Below are positions 44,897 through 53,388 of a stretch of DNA of 64,000 nucleotides, piece by piece. Numbering within the stretch: position 1 is the first letter of the stretch; each line of letters opens with the position of its first letter. Origin of the DNA: an uncultured Bacilli bacterium (GTDB taxonomy: Bacteria > Bacillota_I > Bacilli_A > ML615J-28 > CAG-313); the NCBI GenBank assembly GCA_934098295.1, contig CAKONV010000002.1, positions 62,001 to 126,000 of the forward strand. Reading direction: 5' to 3'. Under the pieces are notes generated by a model. It was not told the origin of the DNA, did no database searches, and saw only the letters and a list, made by a program, of their open reading frames with translations. The position numbers and the translations under genes were made by a program.

Positions 44897-44925
44897 TTGA
44901 ATTTTTTTGCTATTTTTGGTAAAAT
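44897..44925 (+). promoter_or_regulatory. Promoter of the PrsA-like gene pair
   Basis: TTGAAT (44897-44902), a 17-base spacer and TAAAAT (44920-44925) with extended TG. A GGAG ribosome site precedes the ATG at 44968. Confidence 0.75.
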
Positions 44926-44967
44926 AATATTGTTAAACTGATAACTAATTAGAAAAGGAGACAAATC

Positions 44968-47900
44968 ATGTTTAAGAAAATTTTACCTGTCGCTATTGGA
45001 CTTGTATTAATTCTTTTAATCGCTGGTGGTGTTTCGCTAGTAAAAAAATCTAACGATCGTACTCCATCCTTTAAAGAAGCCAATAGTGTTTATGTAAACT
45101 ATGGTGATTTTAAAATCACAAACGATCATCTTTATACCCTAATGAAAAAAGATTATGGGGTAACCGAATTACTAAATATGGTTGATGAAGTATTATATGC
45201 AAAGGAAGTTGCTGATGTTGACACTAGCAGCGAAGCATTTATTAAATACGTTAAAAAAGCTGTATTTGGTGAAGAAGATTTATCAAAACTAGATGCTGAA
45301 AAAGCTCAAGAAACTTGGGATGATGTTTTATCTTCATTACAAATTTCTAACATTTTAACACCTGAACAAGCAAAAGATAAATCTTATACAAATGAAACAA
45401 GTGAAGCTTGGAAAGTTGTTAAAGATCATTACAAACTTGCTTATGCACGTGAACAATGGGCTAAAAAGTATTACCTTGAAAAACTTATGAAGGCACGTGA
45501 AAAAGGTGAAAATGACCTTGATAAGTACTTTGATTTAACTAATGCTGAAAACTCAACAAATAGTATTGAAGCATACTTCAAAGAAAATTATACTGGTTCA
45601 GTTACTAGTATCGTTGTTCCATTCACAAGTGAAAAAGCTGCTTATGCAATGATGAATAAATATGGCATCAACACAAATTCTAAAGTTATTATCAATAATG
45701 GATGGGTTAAATCATCTTATGATTATTTAACAAAACCAGAAATTGAGGATAGTGATAAGCTAACTTATACTGAAGTTGTTACAGCTTTCATTAATATGTA
45801 TAATGATATTTACCGTTATCAAAATAATGGTGAAAACATCATTAATAGTTCTGACTATAAAGAAACTTTAAATAAAGCTATCACATTATCAAAGATTAAA
45901 ACTGCTTTAAATGATGCTCTTGATAATTTAAAGTCTTGTGGTACAGAAGTTCTTCTTCCTAGCAAAGCTATTGTTAATACTACTGATGGTACTTTAGAAG
46001 CTAAAATTGAATGGAGTATTGTTTCTACCGATTATGGTACATTAGAAAACAATGTTGTTAAAGCTATTTTTGAAGATGGTGCTGCTGATGTTGAAGTAAC
46101 TGTAAAATACACAATTACTTTTGAAGAAGAAACACTAACTGATACTTTTGGTTTAGATTTCAAACAAGAATTAGATGCAGATGGCAATCCTATTAGCAAT
46201 CCTACAAAAGTTGATGATATCGAATCTAATGCTTTCTATTCATTAGAATTTACTGATGAATTTTTAACTAAAGAAATGAAAGATACTTTCAAATTTAAAT
46301 GGACTAAGAAAGATGCTACTGCTATTAATTCTACACTTGCTGATTATTTAACAGTTGATTCTAAAAAACTTACAATTGGTGATTCGGAATCATTACTTTA
46401 CAAATCATATACAGTTACACCTGTTGAAATTGGTAATTACTATTTCTTAATTTTAAAGCTTACTGATAACAAACAAGCAGAAATCTTTAAAAAGGATGCT
46501 GATGGTAAAAATGCTAAAGATAGTGATGGTAACTATATTATTGACAATCAAGAATTATTCGATGAAGTAGTTAATAAAAAGATTGAAGCTGCTTTAACTG
46601 AAAACACTATTAACGAAATGATTTATGAAAATCGTTATAACCATAACTTAAAGATTTTTGATAGTTACATTGAAGCTGTTTATGAATATGAATATAAACA
46701 CTTCTATGAAACTACTCTTTCTTCTAGTGATTACAACAAATATTCAAAATCTAAAAAGAATCAAAAACTTAAAGTTGTAAGTTTCCAAGAGGAAGAAGGC
46801 AACAAGAAATCTGTTAAATCATTTACAGCTGAAGAATTATTCAATCGTCTTGTTGATAAATATGCATCAAGTGCTGCTGCAACTCTAGTTGAAAATTATG
46901 TAATTGTTAATGACAAGAAATTCAACGCTGTTTATAATCCTTATACTGGTGAAATTTATAATCAAACAACTTATAAAAATTTAATGACTGCCGAAATCTC
47001 TACATTACGTAAAAATTTCGAAAGTAATTACTTCACTTACTCATATTTATCATATTATGGATTCACTCCAAACTTCCCTGCTAAATATGGTTGGAAGAAA
47101 TTCATTAAAGATTATTTTGTTGCTTATAATGATCAAGACTTATTAACTGGTTCTAAATATGGTGGATCAATTTATAGCGATGCTTTAGCAGCATACACTG
47201 ATTCATTATATAACTTAGATGATATTAAAGCTGAAATGCAAAAAGCATATGACAAATATTTTAATGTTTCCACTATAAATTTAATCATTAGTATTGATAC
47301 TGATTATAATGCTGATGATGACAATAGTTCTAATGCTACTAACCTAACTGCTGAAAAAGATAATTGGACAGAGGAACAAAAAACATTAGCTAAAGAATTA
47401 GGCAAATTCATGTATCAAGTTGCTAATCAAACTAATGAAGCTTCTATTTCTGAACAAATGAATGCATTAGTTACTCTATATAACGAAGCTGCTTATGAAT
47501 ATAATGAAGCTACATATAATGAAGCATTAAGCAAAAATACTTCTATTTACGATTACAATTACTTCGGAAAATATAAATTAGCTGGTTTACAAGTAAAATT
47601 TGAAACTTCTGCTAACTATACTTCAGCTTCTTCTATTATGGAAGAATATGCTGATGAATGTCGTGCTTTATACAAAGAAGCTAAAGAATTAGGTTTATTT
47701 GATAAAACATTTGATGTTCCAGTTGTATCTAAAGAAGCAATTAAAACAGATTATGGTTATCATATGATAGCTATCGTAGGTGCTACTTCTCCTAAAGATT
47801 TACCAAGTGAAGAAGAAATGACTATTTACCGTGCTCAAGCTAAAGTTGATGCTGCTCAAAAAGAAATTGATACTGCAAATGATAATATTAAGAGTTATAA

Positions 47901-48243
47901 AGAAAAAGGTTATGATGTAACTTCATATGAAGCTACAAAAACTGTTGCTGAAGAAGAATTAGCTAAATATAAAGAAGAATTAAAAGCTGTTTTAGCTAAA
48001 TATTCAAAAGCTGATGATTATACTCTTGATGATGAAGCTACTGAAAGAATCACTGCTTGGTATACTGATGCTGAAAAAACTATTAAAGAAGGAACAATTG
48101 TTACTGAAAGTTATATTAAATTATTCAAAGATAATATGTCTTTATTCAATTTCAGCCCAAGTAATGGTAAAGAACGTTTCGAATTATTCTTAAAATTATT
48201 ACAAGAAGAATGCGATAAGAAAAATGCTGACAATGCTGACTAG
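44968..48243 (+). CDS. Very large PrsA/SurA-like foldase homologue, membrane-anchored
   Basis: The 1091-residue protein has one N-terminal membrane segment (about 8-26) without a lipobox. A SurA/PrsA N-terminal-type segment follows (VYVNYGDFKITNDHLYTLM, YGVTELLNMVDEVLY). A bacterial Ig-like domain lies at about 310-400 (AKIEWSIVSTDYGTLEN). Long charged alpha-helical regions come next, then a parvulin-end-like IKTDYGYHMIAIVG at about 927-940 and a coiled coil at 950-1010. Typical PrsA is about 300 residues. It should act outside the membrane, perhaps folding secreted proteins; PPIase activity cannot be shown. It is paralogous to the next gene, 13 bases away (shared YGW-K-F--DY and G--YSD-LA-YT--LY blocks). 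Confidence 0.75.
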   Translation: MFKKILPVAIGLVLILLIAGGVSLVKKSNDRTPSFKEANSVYVNYGDFKITNDHLYTLMKKDYGVTELLNMVDEVLYAKEVADVDTSSEAFIKYVKKAVFGEEDLSKLDAEKAQETWDDVLSSLQISNILTPEQAKDKSYTNETSEAWKVVKDHYKLAYAREQWAKKYYLEKLMKAREKGENDLDKYFDLTNAENSTNSIEAYFKENYTGSVTSIVVPFTSEKAAYAMMNKYGINTNSKVIINNGWVKSSYDYLTKPEIEDSDKLTYTEVVTAFINMYNDIYRYQNNGENIINSSDYKETLNKAITLSKIKTALNDALDNLKSCGTEVLLPSKAIVNTTDGTLEAKIEWSIVSTDYGTLENNVVKAIFEDGAADVEVTVKYTITFEEETLTDTFGLDFKQELDADGNPISNPTKVDDIESNAFYSLEFTDEFLTKEMKDTFKFKWTKKDATAINSTLADYLTVDSKKLTIGDSESLLYKSYTVTPVEIGNYYFLILKLTDNKQAEIFKKDADGKNAKDSDGNYIIDNQELFDEVVNKKIEAALTENTINEMIYENRYNHNLKIFDSYIEAVYEYEYKHFYETTLSSSDYNKYSKSKKNQKLKVVSFQEEEGNKKSVKSFTAEELFNRLVDKYASSAAATLVENYVIVNDKKFNAVYNPYTGEIYNQTTYKNLMTAEISTLRKNFESNYFTYSYLSYYGFTPNFPAKYGWKKFIKDYFVAYNDQDLLTGSKYGGSIYSDALAAYTDSLYNLDDIKAEMQKAYDKYFNVSTINLIISIDTDYNADDDNSSNATNLTAEKDNWTEEQKTLAKELGKFMYQVANQTNEASISEQMNALVTLYNEAAYEYNEATYNEALSKNTSIYDYNYFGKYKLAGLQVKFETSANYTSASSIMEEYADECRALYKEAKELGLFDKTFDVPVVSKEAIKTDYGYHMIAIVGATSPKDLPSEEEMTIYRAQAKVDAAQKEIDTANDNIKSYKEKGYDVTSYEATKTVAEEELAKYKEELKAVLAKYSKADDYTLDDEATERITAWYTDAEKTIKEGTIVTESYIKLFKDNMSLFNFSPSNGKERFELFLKLLQEECDKKNADNAD

Positions 48244-48256
48244 GAGGTAAATAATA

Positions 48257-51124
48257 ATGCATAAAATATTAAAGAAAATTTTACCTTGTTTGTTAGTTAT
48301 TACATCTATTCTAACAATTACAAGTTGTACTAAAAATAAATATAAATATCCTTCTCAAGTTCCTGCTTTAAGTGAAGATGTTGCAAATAAAACATTCGTA
48401 AAAATTGGCAATTTAACAATTACTAACAAAGAGGTTTATAATCGTTTAGCTCAAAGTTACGGTGTTGCTACATTAAAAGATTTTATCGATGAAAAATTAT
48501 TATCATCAATGAAATTAACTAGCGAACAAGAAAAAGATTATGAAAAATACCTAGATACTTTAATCTATGGTACTGAAGATGTTGATAGTCTAACAGATGA
48601 AGAAAAAGAAAAAGCTGAAAAAGATTTTGTATTAACTTGTGCATCTTCAGGACTTACTGCTGATGATGCTAAAAAAGATAGTCCTTTATACTACAAAAAC
48701 TATTATTTAACAGCATATAAACGCTACTTAAAAACTGTTGAAGTTATTACAAAGGAAATCAAAGACTCAGATGCTAAAGTCACAGAAGAAAACAAAGACA
48801 AAGCTGATGATAAAAAAGCAGATTTACACTTTACTAATGAATCATATTTAAATTATTTCAATGGTAATTATCACAAACATTACAAAGCTATTATCGTAAC
48901 TTTTGATAGTGAAAAGCAAGCAAAAGATACAATGAATGCATGTAATATTGACTTATCTTCCATCGCTGGGGCATGGAAAGATCGTAGCGGTAACTTAATG
49001 GATGCTGCTAAACTTGAAGAAGTATTTAAAAATATGTACTATGCTACATATGGTAAAGAAACTGAAGCAACTGATTACACTTATGATGATCTTGTAAAGA
49101 TTGCAAGTACATCTTCTAAAGATACTGTTATTGCTACAAAATTAATTAAACTTAGTACTAAAGAATTATTTGATTCTTATACACATGGTCCATTAGCTTA
49201 TAATGGTCGTTGGTATTTAGCTCTATGTACAAGTGTTAGCGATGAATATTTCAATGATGATGATCCAACTATTAAATATGTTGTAAGCGATAGCGAAGTT
49301 GTTAAAGAAGAAAATAACGCAGCTACTGAACTTTCTGACTCAATTAAAGAAAAGTTATTTGCCACTCTTGTTGAAAAAGAAATTGCTTCTTCTACTTCTA
49401 CATATCAAAATAATATCGAACGTGTTATGTATCAATTACGCCAAGAAGCAGGTTTAGAAATCTTTGCTGAAGGAATTGAAACTTCTTATAAGACAAACTA
49501 CAATTCAATTTTCTCAACACTTGGTATTACAGATTATGATACTTTTAAAGAAACATCTAATGTATCTTCTACTGTTGTTGCAAAATGGAATGATGGCGAA
49601 TTAAATGTTAACGAATTCTTCAACAAATTAACAGAAAGATATGGTGCCTTAATCACATTATTATTCTCTGAACAATATGTTGTATTAACTAGTAAATTTA
49701 ATACTGTTGTTGACTTCCAAAAAGGAACTATACTTGATCAAAAGAAATATGACTCTTATGTAAAAGAAGATTATACAGCATATAAAGAAGCCTTTGAACA
49801 AGGAAACTTTGAATCTTACGGTTTCTCTAAAGAATACGGTTGGGAAAACTTCTTACGTGATTATATTGGTATTACTGATGAATTCAAAATTGTTACTGAT
49901 TTCAATGGAACATTATATAGTGATGTATTAGCAAAATATACAGAAAACTTATATATGGTAACTGTTGATGATGTTAAATTAGAAGTTATCTCTCATGAAG
50001 ATGGAACTAAAACATGGGCTCTTAACTCTTCAAAATGGAATCAAAGCTTTGATACTAAAGTTGAAGTTGTTAACGAAAATGTGTTACCTTCAATATTCGT
50101 AGCTGAAAAGTTAGAAGATTTAAACTTAGATAGTGATAAACTTTCTAAATTAACTTTAAATGATGTTTATGGACATTTCGTATTAAGATTTAAAAATAGT
50201 GATGGTGTAAGTACTGATGCCTTAACTCCTGTATCTACTAACCAAGCAATCTATCCTGTTTATGATGCTATTTATGATGAAACTTTCAGTGCAACTGTAA
50301 GCGGAATTTATGTATATTATGATGCTGACTTAGATGGTGTTGCTGATGAAGTATCTGAAGACGATGCTAAGAAAGCCTTAGAACTTACTGAAATTTTATG
50401 GAATAACGCTAAATCATTATTTGCTCCTAATAAAGAAAATACAATTTCTGAAAACTTAAAAACAGTTGTTCGTGAATATATGACTGCAAGCATCTCTAGT
50501 GAATATGGTTCATACAAACAAGCTGGTTTACGTGTTCAATTAATTACTGGTTCAACTTATTCTAACACAACTACTGCTCCTGATGATGTATTAGCTGCTG
50601 TAAAAGAAAATTGGACAAATATTGTTAATTATAAAGATACAAAAGATGGTGAAGGCAAAATAATCGGTACAACAATTACTGGTCAAAACTTAGATCCAGT
50701 TTATCGTTACTTACTAAATAGTAATGTTTATTATGTTACTGCTTATGATTTCATTGTCGACAAAGCTATTTATGGTGATAATGGATATTATCGTTTAGCT
50801 GTTACTAAAGCAACTTCAAGAACATCAAAATATATTGATGAAAGCAAACAAACATATCCTACACTTTATCAATATGAACAATCATTATTAGATAGTGATG
50901 ATCGTGATATCACAATTAGTACTACATTATCTACAAGAATTTCTACATATTATACTCCTGCTATTAAGCGTTTAACAAAAGATTCAATTGTTAATAAAGC
51001 TTTAATGTCAGATTGTAAAGCTCTTCTTGATAGTATAACATTTACTAACAACAATGATGCTAATAAATCTATTCTTGAATTTATTATTGCTGAAGCAATT
51101 AAAACTGCTGAAGAAGACAAATAA
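48257..51124 (+). CDS. Very large PrsA/SurA-like foldase lipoprotein
   Basis: The 955-residue protein has a lipoprotein signal (TITSC, Cys24), then a SurA/PrsA-like N-terminal segment (FVKIGNLTITNKEVYNRLA, YGVATLKDFIDEKLL). Long helical, acidic regions follow with blocks shared with the preceding protein (EYGWENFLRDYIG, GTLYSDVLAKYTENLY, YGSYKQAGLRVQL). The late NGYYRLAVTKATS replaces the parvulin-end motif of its neighbour, and the Ig-like domain is missing. AGGAGGT precedes the ATG 13 bases after the first gene. The two are probably a lipoprotein/transmembrane pair of extracytoplasmic chaperones. The assignment rests on the N-terminal segment and the paralogy. Confidence 0.72.
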   Translation: MHKILKKILPCLLVITSILTITSCTKNKYKYPSQVPALSEDVANKTFVKIGNLTITNKEVYNRLAQSYGVATLKDFIDEKLLSSMKLTSEQEKDYEKYLDTLIYGTEDVDSLTDEEKEKAEKDFVLTCASSGLTADDAKKDSPLYYKNYYLTAYKRYLKTVEVITKEIKDSDAKVTEENKDKADDKKADLHFTNESYLNYFNGNYHKHYKAIIVTFDSEKQAKDTMNACNIDLSSIAGAWKDRSGNLMDAAKLEEVFKNMYYATYGKETEATDYTYDDLVKIASTSSKDTVIATKLIKLSTKELFDSYTHGPLAYNGRWYLALCTSVSDEYFNDDDPTIKYVVSDSEVVKEENNAATELSDSIKEKLFATLVEKEIASSTSTYQNNIERVMYQLRQEAGLEIFAEGIETSYKTNYNSIFSTLGITDYDTFKETSNVSSTVVAKWNDGELNVNEFFNKLTERYGALITLLFSEQYVVLTSKFNTVVDFQKGTILDQKKYDSYVKEDYTAYKEAFEQGNFESYGFSKEYGWENFLRDYIGITDEFKIVTDFNGTLYSDVLAKYTENLYMVTVDDVKLEVISHEDGTKTWALNSSKWNQSFDTKVEVVNENVLPSIFVAEKLEDLNLDSDKLSKLTLNDVYGHFVLRFKNSDGVSTDALTPVSTNQAIYPVYDAIYDETFSATVSGIYVYYDADLDGVADEVSEDDAKKALELTEILWNNAKSLFAPNKENTISENLKTVVREYMTASISSEYGSYKQAGLRVQLITGSTYSNTTTAPDDVLAAVKENWTNIVNYKDTKDGEGKIIGTTITGQNLDPVYRYLLNSNVYYVTAYDFIVDKAIYGDNGYYRLAVTKATSRTSKYIDESKQTYPTLYQYEQSLLDSDDRDITISTTLSTRISTYYTPAIKRLTKDSIVNKALMSDCKALLDSITFTNNNDANKSILEFIIAEAIKTAEEDK

Positions 51125-51143
51125 AAAATTTATATAAGCATTT

Positions 51144-51175
51144 AAAAAATCTATGTCAAATGACATAGATTTTTT
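51144..51175 (+). terminator. Intrinsic terminator after the PrsA-like pair
   Basis: Stem AAAAAATCTATGTC / GACATAGATTTTTT with a 4-base loop, 20 bases past the stop. Confidence 0.9.
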
Positions 51176-51214
51176 GATTACATAAAATACCATTCAAACT
51201 AAAATTTTATACAA

Positions 51215-51257
51215 AAAAATACATTACGACTATATAAATTAGTCATAATGTATTTTT
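51215..51257 (-). terminator. Intrinsic terminator after the secreted unknown
   Basis: Stem of 17 bases, AAAAATACATTACGACT / AGTCATAATGTATTTTT, with one mismatch, a 9-base loop and a T tract on the minus strand. Confidence 0.85.
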
Positions 51258-51259
51258 CT

Positions 51260-51919
51260 TTATTTACAATTAACAAACTCACAATTCTTAGATTTATCAA
51301 AATAATATACTTTATTATGAGTAAATTTGTCAAGTTCAAACACAAAATCGCGCTCATGATAATCTACAAGTAAAAATGCAATACTTTTAAACCAACTATC
51401 ATCTAGAAAATAATCTTTGTGAATTCTAAAATATACAACATCTCCAATTTTTAAATCTAAACTAAAATATATATAGGAAAAATATGTATCTAAATACTCA
51501 ACACCACCACAACTCGCATATCTAGGTTCTGTAAATTGTGTTTCATAACAAGCTTTACATCCACCTGTATAATATCCTTCAACAGGATTGTCAAATTGTT
51601 CAACTATAAAATTACATGGTTCTGCAACACCAAAAACAAAATAATGTTTCTTTGGTCTTGTCGCGGTAAATTTTATCCATATGTATTCACCACGATTTAT
51701 ATTTTTAGAAAGGCTGTTGGCACCTTCTAAAGTATATGGACGATATTCGCTACCACGTTTAGGCTTTTGATCTTCATCATTAGAAGTATCATTAATTTGT
51801 GATGTGTTATTGTTTTCTTCTAAATCATCTGAATATGATTTTAGTGTAATAAAAGGTATAAATAAAGTAGCTAATAAACTTACAAACAAAACACCACATA
51901 TTATTTTCTTAATTTTCAT
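51260..51919 (-). CDS. Secreted protein of unknown function
   Basis: The 219-residue protein has an N-terminal signal (about 8-28, GVLFVSLLATLFIPFITL), an acidic Asn-rich linker and a globular part rich in aromatic residues and containing five or six cysteines (GGCKACYETQF, YASCGGVEY, KNCEFVNCK). I recognise no family. The beta-rich middle (GEYIWIKFTATRPKKHYFVFGV) recalls pre-peptidase C-terminal-like sandwich domains, but weakly. It has a GGAAG site and lies 18 bases downstream of an interrupted small gene with which it shares a promoter. Disulphides are possible outside the cell. Confidence 0.6.
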   Translation of the reverse strand: MKIKKIICGVLFVSLLATLFIPFITLKSYSDDLEENNNTSQINDTSNDEDQKPKRGSEYRPYTLEGANSLSKNINRGEYIWIKFTATRPKKHYFVFGVAEPCNFIVEQFDNPVEGYYTGGCKACYETQFTEPRYASCGGVEYLDTYFSYIYFSLDLKIGDVVYFRIHKDYFLDDSWFKSIAFLLVDYHERDFVFELDKFTHNKVYYFDKSKNCEFVNCK

Positions 51920-51937
51920 TTATTATCTTCCTTTCTA

Positions 51938-52168
51938 TTAAATTACTAATTCGCCGTTCATATATTTAATGATATCATTAGAGGCTAATACTATAACTCC
52001 GTTACTTAACCTAAAACTTCCATTAGTTGTTTCTTCGTATGAATTAGGCAAAGAACTATATATTATAAATCCTGTTTCAACTACTCCATGGCATAAAAGG
52101 CAATAATCCTTTTTTCCTATGCCTTCACACCAATTGCGTAAAGGCTTATTTTAGAAATAATGCCACAT
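51938..52168 (-). pseudogene. Small Cys-containing gene interrupted by TAA at codon 6
   Basis: From ATG at 52168, with AGAGAGGAAAG upstream, the frame reads MWHYF, then TAA at 52153-52151, then continues open for 70 more codons to a TAA at 51940-51938. The continuing part includes NKPLRNWCEGIGKKDYC, LLCHGVVETGFIIYSSLP and ends YMNGELVI. The CxxC-like pair (CLLCHG) and well-mixed composition suggest real coding sequence. One base change would restore a 76-residue protein. It has a promoter and lies just before the secreted unknown. A nonsense mutation, a sequencing error, or an unrecognised start further inside are the alternatives. Confidence 0.55.
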
Positions 52169-52186
52169 TCTTTCCTCTCTATAATT

Positions 52187-52192
52187 ATTATA
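52187..52192 (-). promoter_or_regulatory. -10 element for the interrupted gene and secreted protein
   Basis: TATAAT on the minus strand, 18 bases from the ATG at 52168. A TGGAAA at 18-base spacing may be the -35. Confidence 0.5.
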
Positions 52193-52227
52193 TGAATACA
52201 AGTTTTATTTTTTCCATTTTTTAATGT

Positions 52228-52257
52228 AAAAAAACTCCTAGAATTTTCTAGGAGTTT
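52228..52257 (-). terminator. Intrinsic terminator of the candidate small RNA
   Basis: Perfect stem AAACTCCTAGA / TCTAGGAGTTT with a 4-base loop and a seven-T run on the minus strand. No gene lies directly upstream of it. Confidence 0.85.
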
Positions 52258-52297
52258 ATCAATCAAATGTATTTGTCATCCCCTAGTGCTTAATTCC
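52228..52297 (-). ncRNA. Candidate small RNA, about 70 nt
   Basis: A self-contained minus-strand unit. An extended -10 (TTGGTATAAT, TATAAT at 52309-52304) predicts a start near 52297, and a strong terminator ends at about 52228. Both neighbouring genes have separate signals (the yhaM terminator at 52382-52424 and the pseudogene promoter at 52187), so this is not just their leader or tail. It contains a possible six-residue frame (MTNTFD) after an AGGGG. No known RNA family is recognised, and the -35 is weak. Confidence 0.45.
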
Positions 52298-52381
52298 AAT
52301 AACATTATACCAAGATATCTTATTATTTACTATGAAAATGCTTTTATTTTGCTTAATACAAATAGTATTTGATAGTAAATA

Positions 52382-52424
52382 AAAATGATTTAAGTGCTAT
52401 TTTAACTAAGACTTAAATCATTTT
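52382..52424 (-). terminator. Intrinsic terminator after yhaM
   Basis: Perfect 14-base inverted repeat AAAATGATTTAAGT / ACTTAAATCATTTT with a TTTTTATTTA tail on the minus strand. Confidence 0.85.
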
Positions 52425-52449
52425 GTTTTTGTTTGATATTATATTGTTT

Positions 52450-53388
52450 CTATTTTAGATTCGGAACATATAATGCTTTTCTACCAATGCTTCCAATTGG
52501 TGAGGTTTGAGAACCTTTTTTGGTTTTAACAACTTCTGGAGAAATAGCAGCCATTTTTGAATCTAATAAATCAATTAAATGTAAAGCATAAGCCTCCATA
52601 ATTCCAGGTTCTTTAGGGCTACCATACTCTAATTCTCCATGATGTGATGCTAGCATATGTTCAATCATTTTAACTTCTTCAGTATTTTCTATTTTTTCTT
52701 CACTGGCAGTAACTGCAACCATTTGTAACCCAATTACAATATGACCTAATAAGTTACCATCTTCTGTATAGACTGGGCTTTTGCTGCTACTTAGTTCTTT
52801 AGTTTTTCCGATATCATGTAAAATCACTCCAGCATATAATAAATCTTGATTCATTCCAGGATATATTTCAAGTAGTTTATCAGCAAGTGATAGCATTGAA
52901 AAAGTATGATAAGCAAGACCATATAGATAGTTGTGATGCATACTCATGGCAGCTGGATATTCAAAAAATTCAGGGGCAACTTTTGCAATTAATTTGACTG
53001 TTAAATTATATAAAACTGGATTGGTAATTTTCTTTATATAAGACTTAATTCCTTTATTTAATTCTTCTTTACTCATAGGAGCAGTTTTATAAAATTCATC
53101 AATATTCACTTGATTAGAATCTACTTCTTTTATTGAACTTACAACATATTGGATTTTACCTGCATATTCATTTACATGAGCAATAATTTCATAAACGCCT
53201 CCAGCGCTAACGTTGTTAGCCTCAACAATGCTGCAATCCCAAATCCTTGCGTCAACGCTTTGTTCACCATCTGACAAGGTAGCACCATAGTAGCCACTAT
53301 TATTAGGTGTAGAACGTTTTTGCAAATTTTCAATTAACGCATAAAAGGTTACTGTTTCTCCTACTTTATTTTCACTAAATTTTTTCAT
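52450..53388 (-). CDS. yhaM: 3'-5' exoribonuclease YhaM
   Basis: The 312-residue protein has an N-terminal OB-fold (about 10-100, VGETVTFYALIENLQKR, SVDARIWDC) and an HD domain with the metal site (MHHNYLYGLAYHT, AGVILHDIGKTKELSS, EHMLASHHGELEYGSP). This is the YhaM architecture, a Mn-dependent 3'-5' exoribonuclease and DNase of Firmicutes. Its ATG overlaps the stop of the upstream gene (TAATG), so translation is coupled to the degenerate CCA-transferase homologue. Confidence 0.95.
   Translation of the reverse strand: MKKFSENKVGETVTFYALIENLQKRSTPNNSGYYGATLSDGEQSVDARIWDCSIVEANNVSAGGVYEIIAHVNEYAGKIQYVVSSIKEVDSNQVNIDEFYKTAPMSKEELNKGIKSYIKKITNPVLYNLTVKLIAKVAPEFFEYPAAMSMHHNYLYGLAYHTFSMLSLADKLLEIYPGMNQDLLYAGVILHDIGKTKELSSSKSPVYTEDGNLLGHIVIGLQMVAVTASEEKIENTEEVKMIEHMLASHHGELEYGSPKEPGIMEAYALHLIDLLDSKMAAISPEVVKTKKGSQTSPIGSIGRKALYVPNLK

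Noticed and set aside
44877..44910. Inverted repeat GCAAAAAA / TTTTTTGC before the PrsA-like gene
   Set aside because: It overlaps the -35 of a clear promoter and no gene ends upstream on that strand. It is a weak A/T stem, so I do not call it a terminator or operator.
52168..52309. Leader-peptide attenuator (MTNTFD plus terminator) controlling the downstream gene pair
   Set aside because: There is no alternative antiterminator pairing and a separate -10 lies after the terminator. A small RNA is the simpler reading.
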